Assembly (NCBI GenBank): GCA_003427395.1
Contig: BFEA01000125.1
Coordinates: 2,375,089 to 2,420,056 of the forward strand
Direction of reading: 5' to 3'
Length of the DNA stretch: 44,968 bases
Origin: Chara braunii
Lineage: Eukaryota; Streptophyta; Charophyceae; Charales; Characeae
Every line of letters starts with the position of its first letter. Positions within the stretch are counted from its first letter, which is position 1. A program made the translations under genes and the position numbers. This document shows, piece by piece, positions 19,257 through 30,571 of this stretch. The notes below the pieces were generated by a model, which ran no database searches, was not told where the DNA came from, and saw only the letters and a list, made by a program, of their open reading frames with translations.

Positions 19257-19502
19257 TTACTTCTTCTTCAACATTCGCTGTACTCGCTGGTACGTGAAGC
19301 GCTTTTGATTTTTCTGGCAATGTTGCAGGAATTTATCGTTTGCAGCTCCGGAGATGGTGAGTAAATGTCCCACCGGGATCGGAACATGGATATCCAGCTG
19401 CTTAAGTGCTCGTAATACATCAATTTCTCCCGTCCGAAACTGTGGACCGGGATTGGATTCGCGATCGACCCATTCAAGATCATCATGGGCCGATCGGATC
19501 AA
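19257..19502 (-). pseudogene. N-terminal part of pol frame overlapping gag
   Basis: This frame starts within the last 20 nt of gag (19483-19502), in the register one base downstream (+1) of gag, and runs 82 codons to KKK-stop. It contains no catalytic motif and probably is the linker between Gag and protease. A +1 shift is known at the gag-pol junction of Ty3. Here it could equally be decay. Confidence 0.55.
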
Positions 19503-20817
19503 CCATGCCGGCGAGATGAAGATACTCGAGTGGATCGATCACATCAGCAACGTCGGAGGAGGAAGAAGCTCCCGAGGTTGAAGCAACAGCCGTTGAGGGG
19601 GAGGGTTGCTCATATGCAACAAGTGCCCCTCCTTGGGCCGTGTCCATCAGTGCAGCCACTCGCCCTTGGTTTAGAGCTACAGGGGTCGCGGCCGGTGGGG
19701 GCTGATTACGTTTCGGCTGCGGACAGTCCTGGACAAAATGTCTGGGCTGTTTGCAGTTAAAACAACACTCGACCTTTTTTGTTGGATTAGCTAGGTGAGG
19801 GAACTGTGGGGCGTACCCAGGTGTAGACGGGGCAGGCAAGAGGGGAAATGACGCAGGGGCAGGTCGAGCAGGGGTCGGGTTGGGCTTAATTAGCCTGCTC
19901 ATTATCTGTTTCATCCGCTCCATGTGAGCTGCCTGCATTTGAACCAGGTTGCTCATCCATTCCGATTGCTTGGTGGTGGCCGTATGGATCATTTGTGCAA
20001 GATGTAAGTTTGTTACGACCTGAGAGGGAGAGTCGTTGGGGATTCTGCTTTTAACTGCCGCTACCTGTGGGTTCGTTGGGGGCAAGGACGACGAAGCCAA
20101 CGGGATATCAGAGGCGGTCCCGTCGGGGAGGTCATGGGGATAAAACTATTCTACTGCCCGTAACCACGATCGTCTTTTAGCCGCTACATCATGTATCGTA
20201 TCTGTGATGTCTTCGTCTCCCTGACTGATATATTTCTTTGTATCGGCCATGTCTAACTCGAGAGCTTTAGCGATAATAGCCGACAGCTGGTGAGTTTTCG
20301 GAGGAACCTTTTTCTGTAACTTCCCTTTCAACGTCGGACTTCGTAGATGATCGATGAACAGATCTCGAGCGGATTTCTCATCTCGCCCAGATTTATCCAA
20401 CGTAGTATGAAATCGATCCACGAAATCAGGTAATAATTCCCCTGATCCTTGTGGACGATTTTTGAGTACGTATCAGGCGGCATCTTCACTGACCGTATCA
20501 AATCGGGCCAAGAACGCTTGTTTGAAAGTATTCCAATCTACCCACGTGTGCTTTCTGAACCAGTCATGCGCCGTATTACGAAGTAGCAAGGTAAGAACGC
20601 GGGGAAGATCACCCGCGCTGTATCCTTGAGCTTCGACAGCTTCCGCCCAAGCTTCGGGGTGGGTATGGTTAGGGAAGAAGGGGAAGGCGGCAGGAATGCT
20701 AACCATCACCCTATTACCGTCTGCCATTGGCATAGCGGGTACAACCGCACCAGATCGAGACCTAGTCACTGAGCGGTCTCTTCGAGCTAGTTGAGGGCTT
20801 CTTCTACCTCTCGCCAA
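19483..20817 (-). pseudogene. Gag with CCHC zinc knuckle
   Basis: Three blocks (20817-20473, 20421-20146 and 20100-19483) lie in one frame and are broken by TGA (20473) and TAG (20146). The first has the capsid-like W-rich helical pattern (PEAWAEAV, HDWFRKHTW, FKQAFLARF). The last has CCFNCKQPRHFVQDC, a C-x2-C-x4-H-x4-C knuckle (C113, C116, H121, C126) that lacks the usual glycines. Gag forms the virus-like particle and binds element RNA. The frame opens at TTG with a stop shortly upstream. The first ATG is at about 20733, so the start may be lost or downstream. Confidence 0.88.
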
Positions 20818-20851
20818 TTCGACTTACTATCATCAGAACCGACACGTGTCG

Positions 20852-20863
20852 ACTCCGATATCA
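20852..20863 (-). promoter_or_regulatory. Candidate primer binding site
   Basis: The minus strand reads TGATATCGGAGT just inside the 5' LTR. It matches 9 of 12 bases of the plant-type initiator-tRNA primer site TGGTATCAGAGC. The position is right and the match is imperfect, so this is tentative. A palindrome, GACACGTGTC, follows at about 20841-20850. Confidence 0.35.
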
Positions 20864-21341
20864 ACCTCACGCCCTGTGCTGTCTTCCGTTCGGAGTGCTA
20901 GTGGTGCGGAAAAGAGGCCTAGAAAAATAGCAAAATGAGGTGTGCCAAGGATTTTTGGAAATTGAGTGTGGGGACACAGACGAAACTGAAATCCCCCGTG
21001 TTGGTCCGATGAAGTAAGTCGACCGTTTTTCGCACATCGCAAAATCCGCGCGAGGGTTTGGCGCGAAAGGGGAGAGAGATACAAATTCAATCCAAAAAGT
21101 ATTGTCGGACTTCCCACCGTGCTACAACCCTTCGTTTAGAGCGAAAAGGTTTTGGCACGCTTCGCGTGTCTCGTCTACGTATTAAGTCCCGACGTCGTTC
21201 ACCAGTCAGTTCTGAGTCCGACGTGGAGGGCCTCAGTCGTGTGGCTCTTTCCCTGTATTCGTCTTCACTCCGTACGCGGTAGTGGAAACCCTTGGATTCG
21301 TAGCGCTCAAAGCGCTGGCACTCGGTGCATAGAGTGTGAGG

Positions 21342-21683
21342 TCAGTAGGGTTCTACTGCCGTCCACGAGATGACAATCAACTCGTTAAATGACAACAGTA
21401 TCGAGTAAGGTGGAAAGTGTGTATCGATAATGACAAACCCAGCTTCTACGAACCCTGAACAACGATTTCCCGGAGGGAAGTAATAACGTTCGCTGATCCG
21501 TGCGACAACTTCTCGTACGTCCCACTCACATACACGTGTCCTTTCCTCGTTGTAAGGAAAAGGTCGCGTTGATACGGGAGATACGGGAGGCTGACGCCCG
21601 ATCGAGGGGCGTTTGTCAGTCCACATGTCAATCAAGTGCAAAAATCCTGAGACGTCACCAAGGAAAAACACCCGCACAACCAC
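21342..21683 (-). pseudogene. Truncated partner of the LTR-internal ORF
   Basis: This 113-codon frame is homologous to 2367-2879 and ends at TGA after WTAVEPY. Differences between the two copies include several amino-acid changes (VREVVARISERYY here, VREAVARIGGRYY there). No domain is recognised. Confidence 0.35.
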
Positions 21684-22636
21684 CAGTCAATTCTTTTTGA
21701 CACGGGAGAGAGAGAGGAACACTCACCCTCTCGATCATGCAGTTAACTAAGGGACCGACCCGCGACTCAAGTTTAGTAAGCAATCGCGGCGTTGATCCCA
21801 GGCGCCTTGTTTCTCAAGGCTGGCCTGTAGATCGGGTGCAGATGTCGTGCAGCGTAAGGCAGATGGCATGCGCAGTGCATTCAGCTTGCATTCGCGAACA
21901 AAATCCTGTCGAGTGCGACGTCTAATCAATACAAAAAAACAAGCATCTCCATACATACATTCACTGTGAAAGGTGCGAAGATGACAGGGGTACAAAGGTC
22001 GGAAATCAATCGAGGGAATTGTACACACACATCCACCATTCACAAGACAAGAGGATCAATTCCTTGACATTCGGGGATTACCCAGGAAACTAATGGAAGA
22101 GTTCCGGAAAAAGTTCCTTCACACAAGGAGAGCACGCAAATTCATTCTCATTCATGAGAGGGACAAGCATCGAGACACATCGTCATTCAACGATAGAGGA
22201 GAGAGAGAGAGACGAGGGAGGTAGGTCGAGATAGGAGATGGCAAGATCCGAAAAGAGGAAGTTCGACGTTGCCGCCGTTCACTTACGCCAGATATAAAAA
22301 TCCGCAACAACAAAGGCGCATTCGTTGTGAATTTCAATATGGCCTCGGGCCAATCATCTACTCAACTCCAACCATCGATCCTCATGCCAGCACCGACGAT
22401 CCCGGTTGTTGCGTGCTAACTCCCACCACTGCGATCGTCACCCCGCCGACGTAAACTCGACACGGTTCGCCCAGATCCCACAGTCCGTCGTGGCGATCCA
22501 GCGCGCAACCGGCCAGCCTATCGTCAGCCCGACAGGACTTTCCAACTCGCACCAAACACTCTGCCTAGCCACTGCTTCCCGAAAGCTGGCTTGGGAGTCG
22601 AGAACGTAAGAGAGATTTGCGGGCGCGTTTGCGGAA

Positions 22637-22642
22637 TTTATA
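22637..22642 (-). promoter_or_regulatory. TATA-like site in 5' LTR
   Basis: CTATAAATTCC on the minus strand, about 950 nt upstream of the LTR-internal ORF and 1.8 kb upstream of gag. It is conserved in the other LTR. It is the best candidate for the element's promoter. Confidence 0.4.
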
Positions 22643-23051
22643 GTGGCGAGAATGGGGGTAAGGGAGAGAGAAGGCAGGGGGAAAATCGAAGTGTAAGAAA
22701 AGAAGCAGGAGGAGAAGACTTGGCGAGGAGCGCGCTACGGAAGCCATGTTGATCCTTCGGGACTCTGAGGTTCGTTAATTAGATTCGTCATGCAATAGGC
22801 AGATCCTATCGTACCACGCGTCTGATTGGTGGACGAGAGTAATCGAAGGATCGACCGGGCTTCCGATTCACGAAAAAAAAGGCGCGAGAAGTAGCGCAAG
22901 ACGGGTCCAAGATTCAGATGATCAAGAAAGGAAAATGGGCGCGCAATCGATCAGAGCGGGAGAGAGAGAGGGAAAACAGTTGCGAGAAGGGAGGATGAGA
23001 AAGAGGGGGAGGAGGAAAGAGCGTGGGGGAGAACGATGCGGGAAACAGAGC

Positions 23052-23075
23052 GGGGGGGGGGGGGGGGGGGGGGGG
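23052..23075. repeat. Poly-G tract in right LTR
   Basis: Twenty-four consecutive G, allelic to 4375-4394 in the other LTR. Confidence 0.8.
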
Positions 23076-23574
23076 AAGAAAGCTTCGAATGCGTAGCGCC
23101 GTCAACAAAAAGAAAAAGAAAAAGGCACCGAAACAGTTACAGCTTGCCTATGTCCTACACCAATTCAAAAATTAAAATCACCATATCCGCGCGCGAAAAG
23201 GACGACGTGGGAAAAGAAAGTCCTATGCCTATTCCTATCCTTGCAAAATTCCGAGAGTTTTCCCCAACGCGACTGAGAACATTCACACACAAAAAGGACA
23301 CGTCGAAGTTCCGCTTATCCCGGAATTCCCAACTGCCGGGCCCAATTCCCAGTGCGCTCACTAAGACGCGCGTAAATTCTTATGCATTTCCCGAATTGCA
23401 AAAGAAAAAGCAGAACCGAAAAATCACAAAAGTTTCCGGAAGATGGGGGGCCAAAACGCGGCGCCCGAAATCAAGAAAACAAACGGGGTGCTTGTAGGGC
23501 CGGTATGATACAAGAAAGATTCAAACCAAAAGGGGTACGAAAGATAGCACGGGTTCGGGAAGTGGTTCGTCACA

Positions 23575-24660
23575 CGTCGTCTCGCCACAAAGCAAAAACA
23601 GGTCCCAAGGGAAAGGAGAGGTGAAATCTGCATCGCCGACCGGAACTGGATCACAACCACCATAGGTGAAGTTCAATCACCGAGGACACCTACAAGCTCT
23701 GACAGAAGTACGAGTGTTGCTATTGGTCCAAGAGCACCAAGCACAACCCAACCAATGCCCAGATAAGGAGAAGGATGACGTTAGACCTTGCACTAGCTCG
23801 AGAAACTGAGCTCCCCGGGAAGTGAGGTCACTAGACTTCCCATTCCACCGGATTTGGTTGCCTTGCTAACGGCTTCCTACACATTCAGGAAGCATACGGA
23901 TGTCACAAGTCCTCGCATTTCATTCCAGGACTACGTTGTACAGGTGGTCCCACCATTAGAGCCACCACTTCATATCCAACACTCCGTTGCATGTGCGATT
24001 TCACCACGATCAGCAAACAATTCGATCGCTATTGACTTCAGTCAGAGACTCGTCATCATGTCCAAGACTTGAGGAGCTCAACCCTTTGACTGTGGAAGTG
24101 AATGCCTTTGCCCCCGTCCGACCGCTTGCCGAAATCGCATTGCAATGCCTTGATGACACATTTGTAGGAGTAGTTGCATGCTGCAGTACCAGCTCCGCTG
24201 ACAGACACCGAAGTAGTGGTTGTTTATCTTCGTGATTTCTTTGTGAGGATTGACCGTCAGTCCGAGACCCAACGGTGCGTCGATGTTGAAGCACCATTGT
24301 TATACATCCGCATTCCAATTTGGGAGGAAACCTGCAGCGCCTTGATTGATTGCGGCACAACTTGCAATTGTATGAGTCAGGATTTCATCATTCGCGTCGG
24401 CCTTTGGCCGCATGTTAGGAGGAAGTCGCAAGCCATGAAAGTGACATTCGTCAACGATCGCACGCACAAGTCAATTGATCGGTGCATCGACTCGGTCCCA
24501 ATTTATCTCACCCACATGCACGCGAGGACGTGTCCTTCAACATATTGGACACTAAGTTCGCCATGATTTTGAGCATGTCGTGGCAGCAGAGTGAGGACCA
24601 CCTGGTGAACTTTAGTTGTCGCACGGTTCAAGTTCATGATCTATTTGGCTAGTTGGTCTC
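23575..24660 (+). pseudogene. Decayed Gypsy protease/pol fragment, second element
   Basis: The plus-strand frame 24174-24566 contains LIDCGTTCNCMSQDFIIRVGL, aligned with the Gypsy protease consensus LIDSGATHNFIS. The catalytic triad position reads D-C-G, with Asp at 24348-24350. After a one-base shift the next frame gives FNILDTKFAMILSMSWQQSE, which matches the region before RT in plant-type Gypsy Pol. It ends at a stop near 24651. The orientation is opposite to the large element and the sequence is not its protease, so this is an older, different copy that the large LTR abuts. The upstream part (23575-24170) is probably gag remnant, without clear motifs. Confidence 0.65.
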
Positions 24661-25908
24661 ATGCACGGTCCCCGTACCTCGCCTTTTTATTGGCTTCCAA
24701 GTGGTGTTCGTCGCGAGCATTCGAGCTTTTATCGCACGATACGAGCTTGAGAAAATTGGCATTTGCTTTCTTCATGCCCTCCCCCCGTCGAATGCTCCAT
24801 CGACAAGCACATCGACTTATTGACGGGGAGGGTCCCACAGTTACCGATGCGTTCTACAGTTCTGTCAAAACGTGCTCGTTCACTCACGATTTTGTTTTTT
24901 TTTTTCTTTTCACTTTTTGTTTTCACTTTATTTCGGAGCCAAAATAATTTATTTATTTATTTATTTTTTAAGGTTTTTGTCATGTGAAATACACATATAT
25001 AATTTTTCAGGGCATTTGGATGACTTCCCAAAAAATGCAAAATCACTAGAGCTGGTGGTGTCAGAAATATACTCACTCGCTCAGTAATTTTCATTATCTT
25101 TTTTTTTGTTTTGTTTTATTATCGTTATTTTTTATTTATTTTTTATTATTATTTTAAATTTGGTAAAAAAAATGGATGTAACGATAAGGCAAATGTTGTT
25201 CAATTAATTTTTCTGCATAATTTTATTATTATTATTTTTTTTGCGCGTCCAGGCTCGAATTGCCGAACACGTTTACAAAGCCGCCCCAACTTTCAGTCAT
25301 TCGGTTTTTGCCGTTCGGCCCCGGTCAAACACTGACTACCATGATGTTGGGAATATATCAAGATTTTTTTTATTTTTTTTTATTGGCATGGTTGTTTTGA
25401 ATATTTTTGCATAAATCACGGTTATAAGACATTCAATTGTAACCCATTATGTTTATAAGAATGCTATCACCCATCTCACACGTTTTTTATATCACTCCAA
25501 TAGATTTTAAGTTTTTCTTAACTCGTGTTGACTATTGTTAATTCCATCACAAACGTGTTGCAACTATAAATATGGATTGTTTTGTACTTGCATATAGTTC
25601 GTGATGACCATGGTTGTAAATAAGCAAATAGAGAATTGTGGATTAATTGTAGAAGCATAGTGCAACTTTTATATTACTAACGAATATTAACAATTATGCA
25701 TTTAAAGGCTCATTGTATCAAAGTTTTTTTATTGTATTGTCCACATGTGAACATTATTCAGCAACCAAACTCACATGTTAATGGAGGAATTAACATGCAC
25801 TTGTCAATAAGACTGAATGTGAACGTTGACCAAAGTCTGTGGGAAGGACATGAATCATGGTGAAATATAAATTTTTATATAACGTTGTACATGGCAATCA
25901 TCAATAAC
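24661..25908. other. Transition to AT-rich DNA, no gene seen
   Basis: Up to about 24880 the sequence may continue the decayed pol fragment. From about 24900 composition becomes strongly AT-rich with T and TTA runs. No frame has a recognisable motif. Confidence 0.45.
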
Positions 25909-26670
25909 GTAGCCTACCAATCGGGCCGCCCGGGTCGCCTTGTTTTCCCAGACGGACTGGTTGTGTAAGGACCAAGGAGGGTTCACCCTTTCCCCCCCCC
26001 CAAAAAAAAACTTTATGCAAAAAAATAAATTGAAATTTGCCTTAAGCTAGGCTACCGGCCGGGCCGTCCGGGTCCCGGGTGGCCACCCTGTGCAAGGACC
26101 ATGGAAGGTCCCTGCAAAAAAAAANNNNNNNNNNNNNNNNNNNNNNNNAAAAATAAACTGAACAATTTTTGCCTCAGGGTCACATCGAAATTCTTTACCA
26201 AATTTAGAATAAAAAATAAAATAAAATAAAAAATGCTAGGCTACCAGCCGGGCCGCCCGGGTCCCGGGTGGCCAGCCCGTGCAAGGACAAGGGAGGGTCC
26301 CAGCGAAAAACAAAAAAAATCCAAAAAATCCGAAAAAAAAAACGATGTTATGCAGAAAAATAAACTGAACAACTTTTGCCTCAGGGTCACATCAAAATTA
26401 TTTACCAAATTTAAAATATAAAATATAAATTTAAAATATTTATTATTATTATTTTTTTTTTATCTTTTTGGCCCGGCCGGGCAAGTGACCCCGAGCCACT
26501 CTGGTAGCCTAGAATTTTTTTTATTTTTTTATTTTATTTTTTTTTTGCCTGGCCGGGTAAGTGACCCCGGGCCACTCTGGTAGTCTAGGCCTTAAGGTAA
26601 TATCAAAATTTTTTACCTTTTTTTTTTGGCTCGGTTAGGCAAATGGTTCCGAGCCACTCTGATAGATTGG
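25909..26670. mobile_element. Nest of three hAT-like miniature elements
   Basis: There are three left ends (25909, 26047, 26236), each CTAGGCTACC-like and followed by GGCCGGGCC/CCGGGTC motifs. There are three right ends (26512, 26588, 26670), each GAGCCACTCTGGTAGCCTAG-like. They nest like brackets. The middle element (26047-26588) is flanked by a perfect 8-bp duplication, GCCTTAAG (26039-26046 and 26589-26596). The outer one has a decayed pair, TCAATAAC and TCAACAAG (25901-25908, 26671-26678). Eight-bp duplications are typical of hAT transposons. The inner pair has no clear duplication because it sits in A/T runs. No transposase is encoded. Confidence 0.75.
26125..26148. other. Assembly gap (24 N)
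   Basis: A run of N lies inside an A-rich part of the nested elements. The true length is unknown. Confidence 0.99.
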
Positions 26671-26737
26671 TCAACAAGTCTTTTAATCATGTTCTAGCAC
26701 ATAAGGCGTTTAATCGTAAATGAAAATATAACATTAT

Positions 26738-26919
26738 GAGATGATGTTAATATCCAGGTTTATGAGTTTTTTTTTTTTTTTCTCTCTCACTCATCCTCTC
26801 AGAAGCAAGTAGAGTGAGAGAGTTACTAATGGGATGATGTTAATATCCAGGTCTATGAGATTTTTTTTTTTTTCCTCTCTCTCTCACTCATCCTCTGAGA
26901 AGTAAGTAAAGTGAGAGAG
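26738..26919. repeat. Two tandem ~90-nt units with a CTCTCTCAC/GTGAGAGAG hairpin
   Basis: GATGATGTTAATATCCAGG, T-run, CTCTCTCACTCATCCTCT and a purine-rich return arm occur at 26738-26823 and again at 26831-26919. The following sequence, GAGTCGTGTAATGAGCAACT (about 26917), reappears in diverged form at about 34228 (GAGTCGTATGATAAGTGACT), so this is part of a dispersed repeat. Confidence 0.6.
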
Positions 26920-26962
26920 TCGTGTAATGAGCAACTATTTTTTAGTACGGTTTGGAAGTCTT

Positions 26963-28865
26963 AAATAGTATGTGCAAATCAAATTGAAGTTTTGACCCCG
27001 ATCCCTTATAACAATGTCATAAGCCCTTTTGATACATTATTTTACCTTGTGTCTATTTTTTTTTTATTTTTTTTATTTTTTTTTTTTTCTCTCTCTCTGA
27101 ATTTTTGTTATTTTTTCATGCTTGCTCGCACCAGTGGTTTAAAGTGGCCATAAACATACTAACGTATGAAATAAAAAACAAAATTCGCATCGTAAGCAAA
27201 AATATTGAATATACAACCAATTGCGCCAGCCTCGTACATGCATAAAAGTTAGTTGTCATTTAAGATTGTCTCTCGATTAGCTACACCACGATCGTTGTTC
27301 ACGCTATGATAAATGCATAAATAGTTCACCCTCCTGTTTATCTTCATTTTCATCTTTATTGTTTTTTTGCAATTATTTTCCAGTAAAAAATGAAGTGTCG
27401 ATTTCAATTCGGCATTAGGTTTTCCTCATTGTCTTATTTTTTTAATTATTAGAATCTTACTTTTTATTTTTCGTGGCACTACTCTAATAGTATATTTGAC
27501 TTGGTATTTGGATTTTAATGGGGCAAAAACCCTTGAAAAAATTTCACCTTGTTCAATTAGATTAAGGATTAGGCAGCATGTGATTTTATCTCTACAGTTT
27601 CTCTGTTTTTCGTTGTTTTCTTTGTCTTTTCCCCCCCCCTCCACCCCTCGGGGCACTATAAATTTGCGTTATGTTTCATCGACAACTTGAACTTCAGGTC
27701 CGACAATATCATGCTCCAACGATAAAAATATAAACTTATTCTTGTCAGTTTAGTATTTTTTTATAGAAGAATCTGGTTGGTCTACTCCCGATGTGCTATT
27801 TCACTCTGAACGAACAAAACTGTATTGCAGACTTGTATTTATACGACAGTCGGATGTTGTGGGACTGTTTAATTAAAAGGAGAAAAGAAAAAAAAAAGTA
27901 ATAATAAATAATTATTATTATATTCCCAAAGTGTTTCACCTTCTATATAAAGCAAACAGTTTCATTGGAATAAGGTAAGTAGTAGATGACTTATTCAATC
28001 TTCTAACGAACAATTTGTACGTTGGTATGCTTGCGAGCACCCACCAAAGTTACTTTTTGTATTTTTCTGAAGAACTTGACTTACTTCTTCGTGCGAAAAC
28101 AATAAGAAAAAAAAATCGGGAATAATAAAAACAGTAAATATAAGGAAAAAAAACTGCAAACATTTAATCTCTCAGGCGCTTGTTATTTGGGGTGATGGAA
28201 AACATGTGTTGCGTTCATGTAATATAAAGTGGTCGTGATAACCTTTATCATATAATTTTTATTTCAATGGTGTCTTACAAAATTTTATTAGGAAGGTTGT
28301 GGGTTTGAAACTTGCCTTCAAGTTACTCTCCTCCATAGTTGCATATAAATAGAGGTGATTTTCCTCTCAAGTAGTCATCTAGCCTAATAGGTATGTATGG
28401 TTTTCATCACATACATCATGGATCAAACCTCATCTCATTAGCTGCCAAAACTTATATTATCAAAATGTTGGGCTCCCTCACAACAATATTTTTGTCTCAA
28501 GTAACATAATATTTTACCATGAGTCGTCTCATCCTTTTGAACATATGCTTTTTTTTTTCACAGTCAATTATTCGCTTTGGTTGCCTGGTAGGAACAATTT
28601 AGCAAAATATGATTGAAAATTTTCAAATAGGTGATTGTCCAAAGTGTTTCAGACTCTTACGTTCGCACTTAATCACCCTTTCATATACTCGATGTCATCA
28701 TTGACGTCCTACATCAACAACTTTACATTAACGAGGGTGCATTTGCGGTAGTGGTATCTCAAAACTAATCATTTGTTGAACTTGCGTATCGCATGGCGAC
28801 ATTCAGATGAAACACGTTTGACTGTCAGTCATGCGACACGCACAAGTATGAACCAAATATCCTTG
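26963..28865. other. AT-rich stretch, no gene seen
   Basis: Composition is low complexity with many T and A runs (for example 27057-27098). The longest frames here are under 80 codons and carry no motif. A B-box-like GTGGGTTTGAAAC near 28308 hints at SINE debris but is not enough for a call. Confidence 0.5.
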
Positions 28866-29327
28866 TAAGTTGGGTGATCGGTCATGTCGTTTGGGTACAC
28901 AAGGCTGGCACGAGACCCGTCCGAGACAACCGGTCAAGCAACTGGGTCGAATGAGGTTTCATACCATATATTTAAAAAAAAAAAGTATAGAACAAAAACT
29001 TGAGCAACTATCGTTTCATGGTCACTTTGAAATTTTTCACAAAGTTGTAAATAAAAATGAAATAAAAAAAATAATAATTCTAACACACCTTGAAGACCCT
29101 TAAACTACTTTCAAACTGATTTGAAAACCCTTCAATCTTCCCTATGTCTCCAAAAGACATGAGATTCTGGTACCTCTCAGTAGGTGTTGAACAACCCTAG
29201 CATTCGGATTAAAAAAAAAATGATTATTGTTTTTTAAATTGTCTAGGTTATCGAGGTGAAGGGTCTCAGTTGCACTGGCCCAGCTGTACAATTAGGCAGT
29301 CGAGTCGGAACGAATCTGGTAGCCTAG
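28866..29327. repeat. Diverged relatives of the miniature-element family
   Basis: The 28985-29050 block (CAACTATCGTTTCATGGTCAC, then AAATTTTTCACAAAG) aligns with the core of the nested elements. At 29244 CTAGGTTATC and at 29318-29327 GGTAGCCTAG form a short terminal inverted repeat around 84 nt. No matching 8-bp duplication was found. Confidence 0.4.
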
Positions 29328-30340
29328 TTTATAAACCACAAACGGTCAACAAGTCTTTGTTTAAAGTAATTATGAAATAAAAAAGATTACACTGTTTCAA
29401 AGTTCAATGAATCCAGACTTGACTGAATTTAAAAAGTGTTAAAAATGTTAAATGTTTCTCCTTCTTATAAAAATTGGACATAAAATATTGAAGTGGCGAA
29501 AAATATTTTAAATTGTTTATGCCCCCCCATCTGAGTTCATATACATATTCACGCTGAAGATTTTAAAAGTTTTAATGTGGTGAAGATGCTGAAAATTTTA
29601 ATCCACTTTTACAGTAAATATACATATTGACACCGCTGAAAATTCTAAAACACCTTCACCACTTAAAATTTTTTATAAGTTTCATCAACTATGTAGTCCC
29701 TTGAAGTGGTGAAACGGAAAGAAGTAAGATTATGTTGAATATTAGTGGATTCATTAGGTTGAATATTAGTGGATTCATAAATCATTTATCTTTAATTGAT
29801 ATTTGTTTCAACAGTGCAATATAAAAGAACTAAATCTTTGTATGAGTGTTATACTGTTCTTCAAATTAAATTTTTGCAATTTTTTTTTTTTTAACTTCAA
29901 ACATATCATGATTAAGTCAACCTTTGCAGATGCTAAGGTTATTGGAGTGCATTGGTCGTACGACCTGCTGAACGTTTTTCCTTTTCGATATTGTCAATGT
30001 TGTTGTTAACTTTGTTGTTTATCCTGCCAATGTTCTTTGCTTCTTTTCATACGATCTTATCGTCTTCTGTTAAAGTTTTCATTGTTTGGACGAATCTTTC
30101 ATACGTGGAAGTACTATCTACATCTTCGACACCAGTCGATGAAGGATGTTGCAATAGCGATCTTTTGAAGCACAACCAATTCAAGTATCTGTCAATTACA
30201 GGGAACCTCATATGACTTACATCTGTGTTCAGGCCTCCAATGTGGGAACATGTGGGGGTTGCACCCAATTTGCTGGTGGGCAATATCAGCCAAGGATCAA
30301 CCAGAAGCATCAGAGACCATGCCATTTGGACCAATCTTTG
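29328..30340. other. AT-rich stretch with a weak minus-strand frame
   Basis: A minus-strand frame at 30334-30047 (95 codons) continues for 35 more codons after one TGA to about 29941. Composition is reasonably protein-like (FPVIDRYLNWLCFK). No family is recognised and no splice structure is evident, so it is not called as a gene. An overlapping plus-strand frame with a hydrophobic start is likely chance. Confidence 0.25.
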
Positions 30341-30571
30341 TGCCTTCCCTTTGTTCCCCTCCCCCTATGAATATCAGCAATCTCTGCTTAATGTCGANGG
30401 AGGGGGGGCGGGAGGGGGAGGCAACGAGCGATTTATCGATGGTGGACATCAATCTGCTTTGATGGTATATGAGCCCAATAGGGATTAAACCCATGACCTC
30501 CTAAATCTATGCCTTACCGACCCCCTCTCCCACCCAGTAGATGTAGTTCAAATTTTTTTTTTTTTTTTTTT
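30341..30571 (-). repeat. SINE-like sequence with B-box
   Basis: The minus strand has GTCATGGGTTTAATCCCTATT (B-box-like GGTTTAATCCC at 30482-30492), preceded by GGTCGGTAAGGCATAG, which weakly resembles an A-box region. An isolated N lies at 30397. There is a T run just outside (30551-30571). Confidence 0.35.

Larger units (their letters stand above)
20862..23574 (-). mobile_element. 5' LTR of the Ty3/Gypsy element (right copy)
   Basis: This copy matches 2058-4898 along its length. On the minus strand it begins TGTGACGAACCACTT at 23574 and runs to GTGAGGTTG at 20862, then the candidate primer site and gag. It carries the TATA-like site at 22637-22642 and a G run at 23052-23075. It is cleaner than the left copy, having no adapter and no N-joined duplication, and so is the better reference for the family. 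No 5-bp target duplication is visible between 2044-2058 and 23575-23590, which suggests rearrangement of one edge or recombination between copies. Confidence 0.85.

Noticed and set aside
2044-23590. Target-site duplication for the large LTR element
   Set aside because: Flanks before 2049-2058 and after 23574 do not share a 4-6 bp duplication under any edge I tried.
29952-30215. Plus-strand ORF with a hydrophobic, signal-like start
   Set aside because: AT-rich DNA gives hydrophobic frames by chance. There is no homology or splice context, and the opposite frame is equally plausible.
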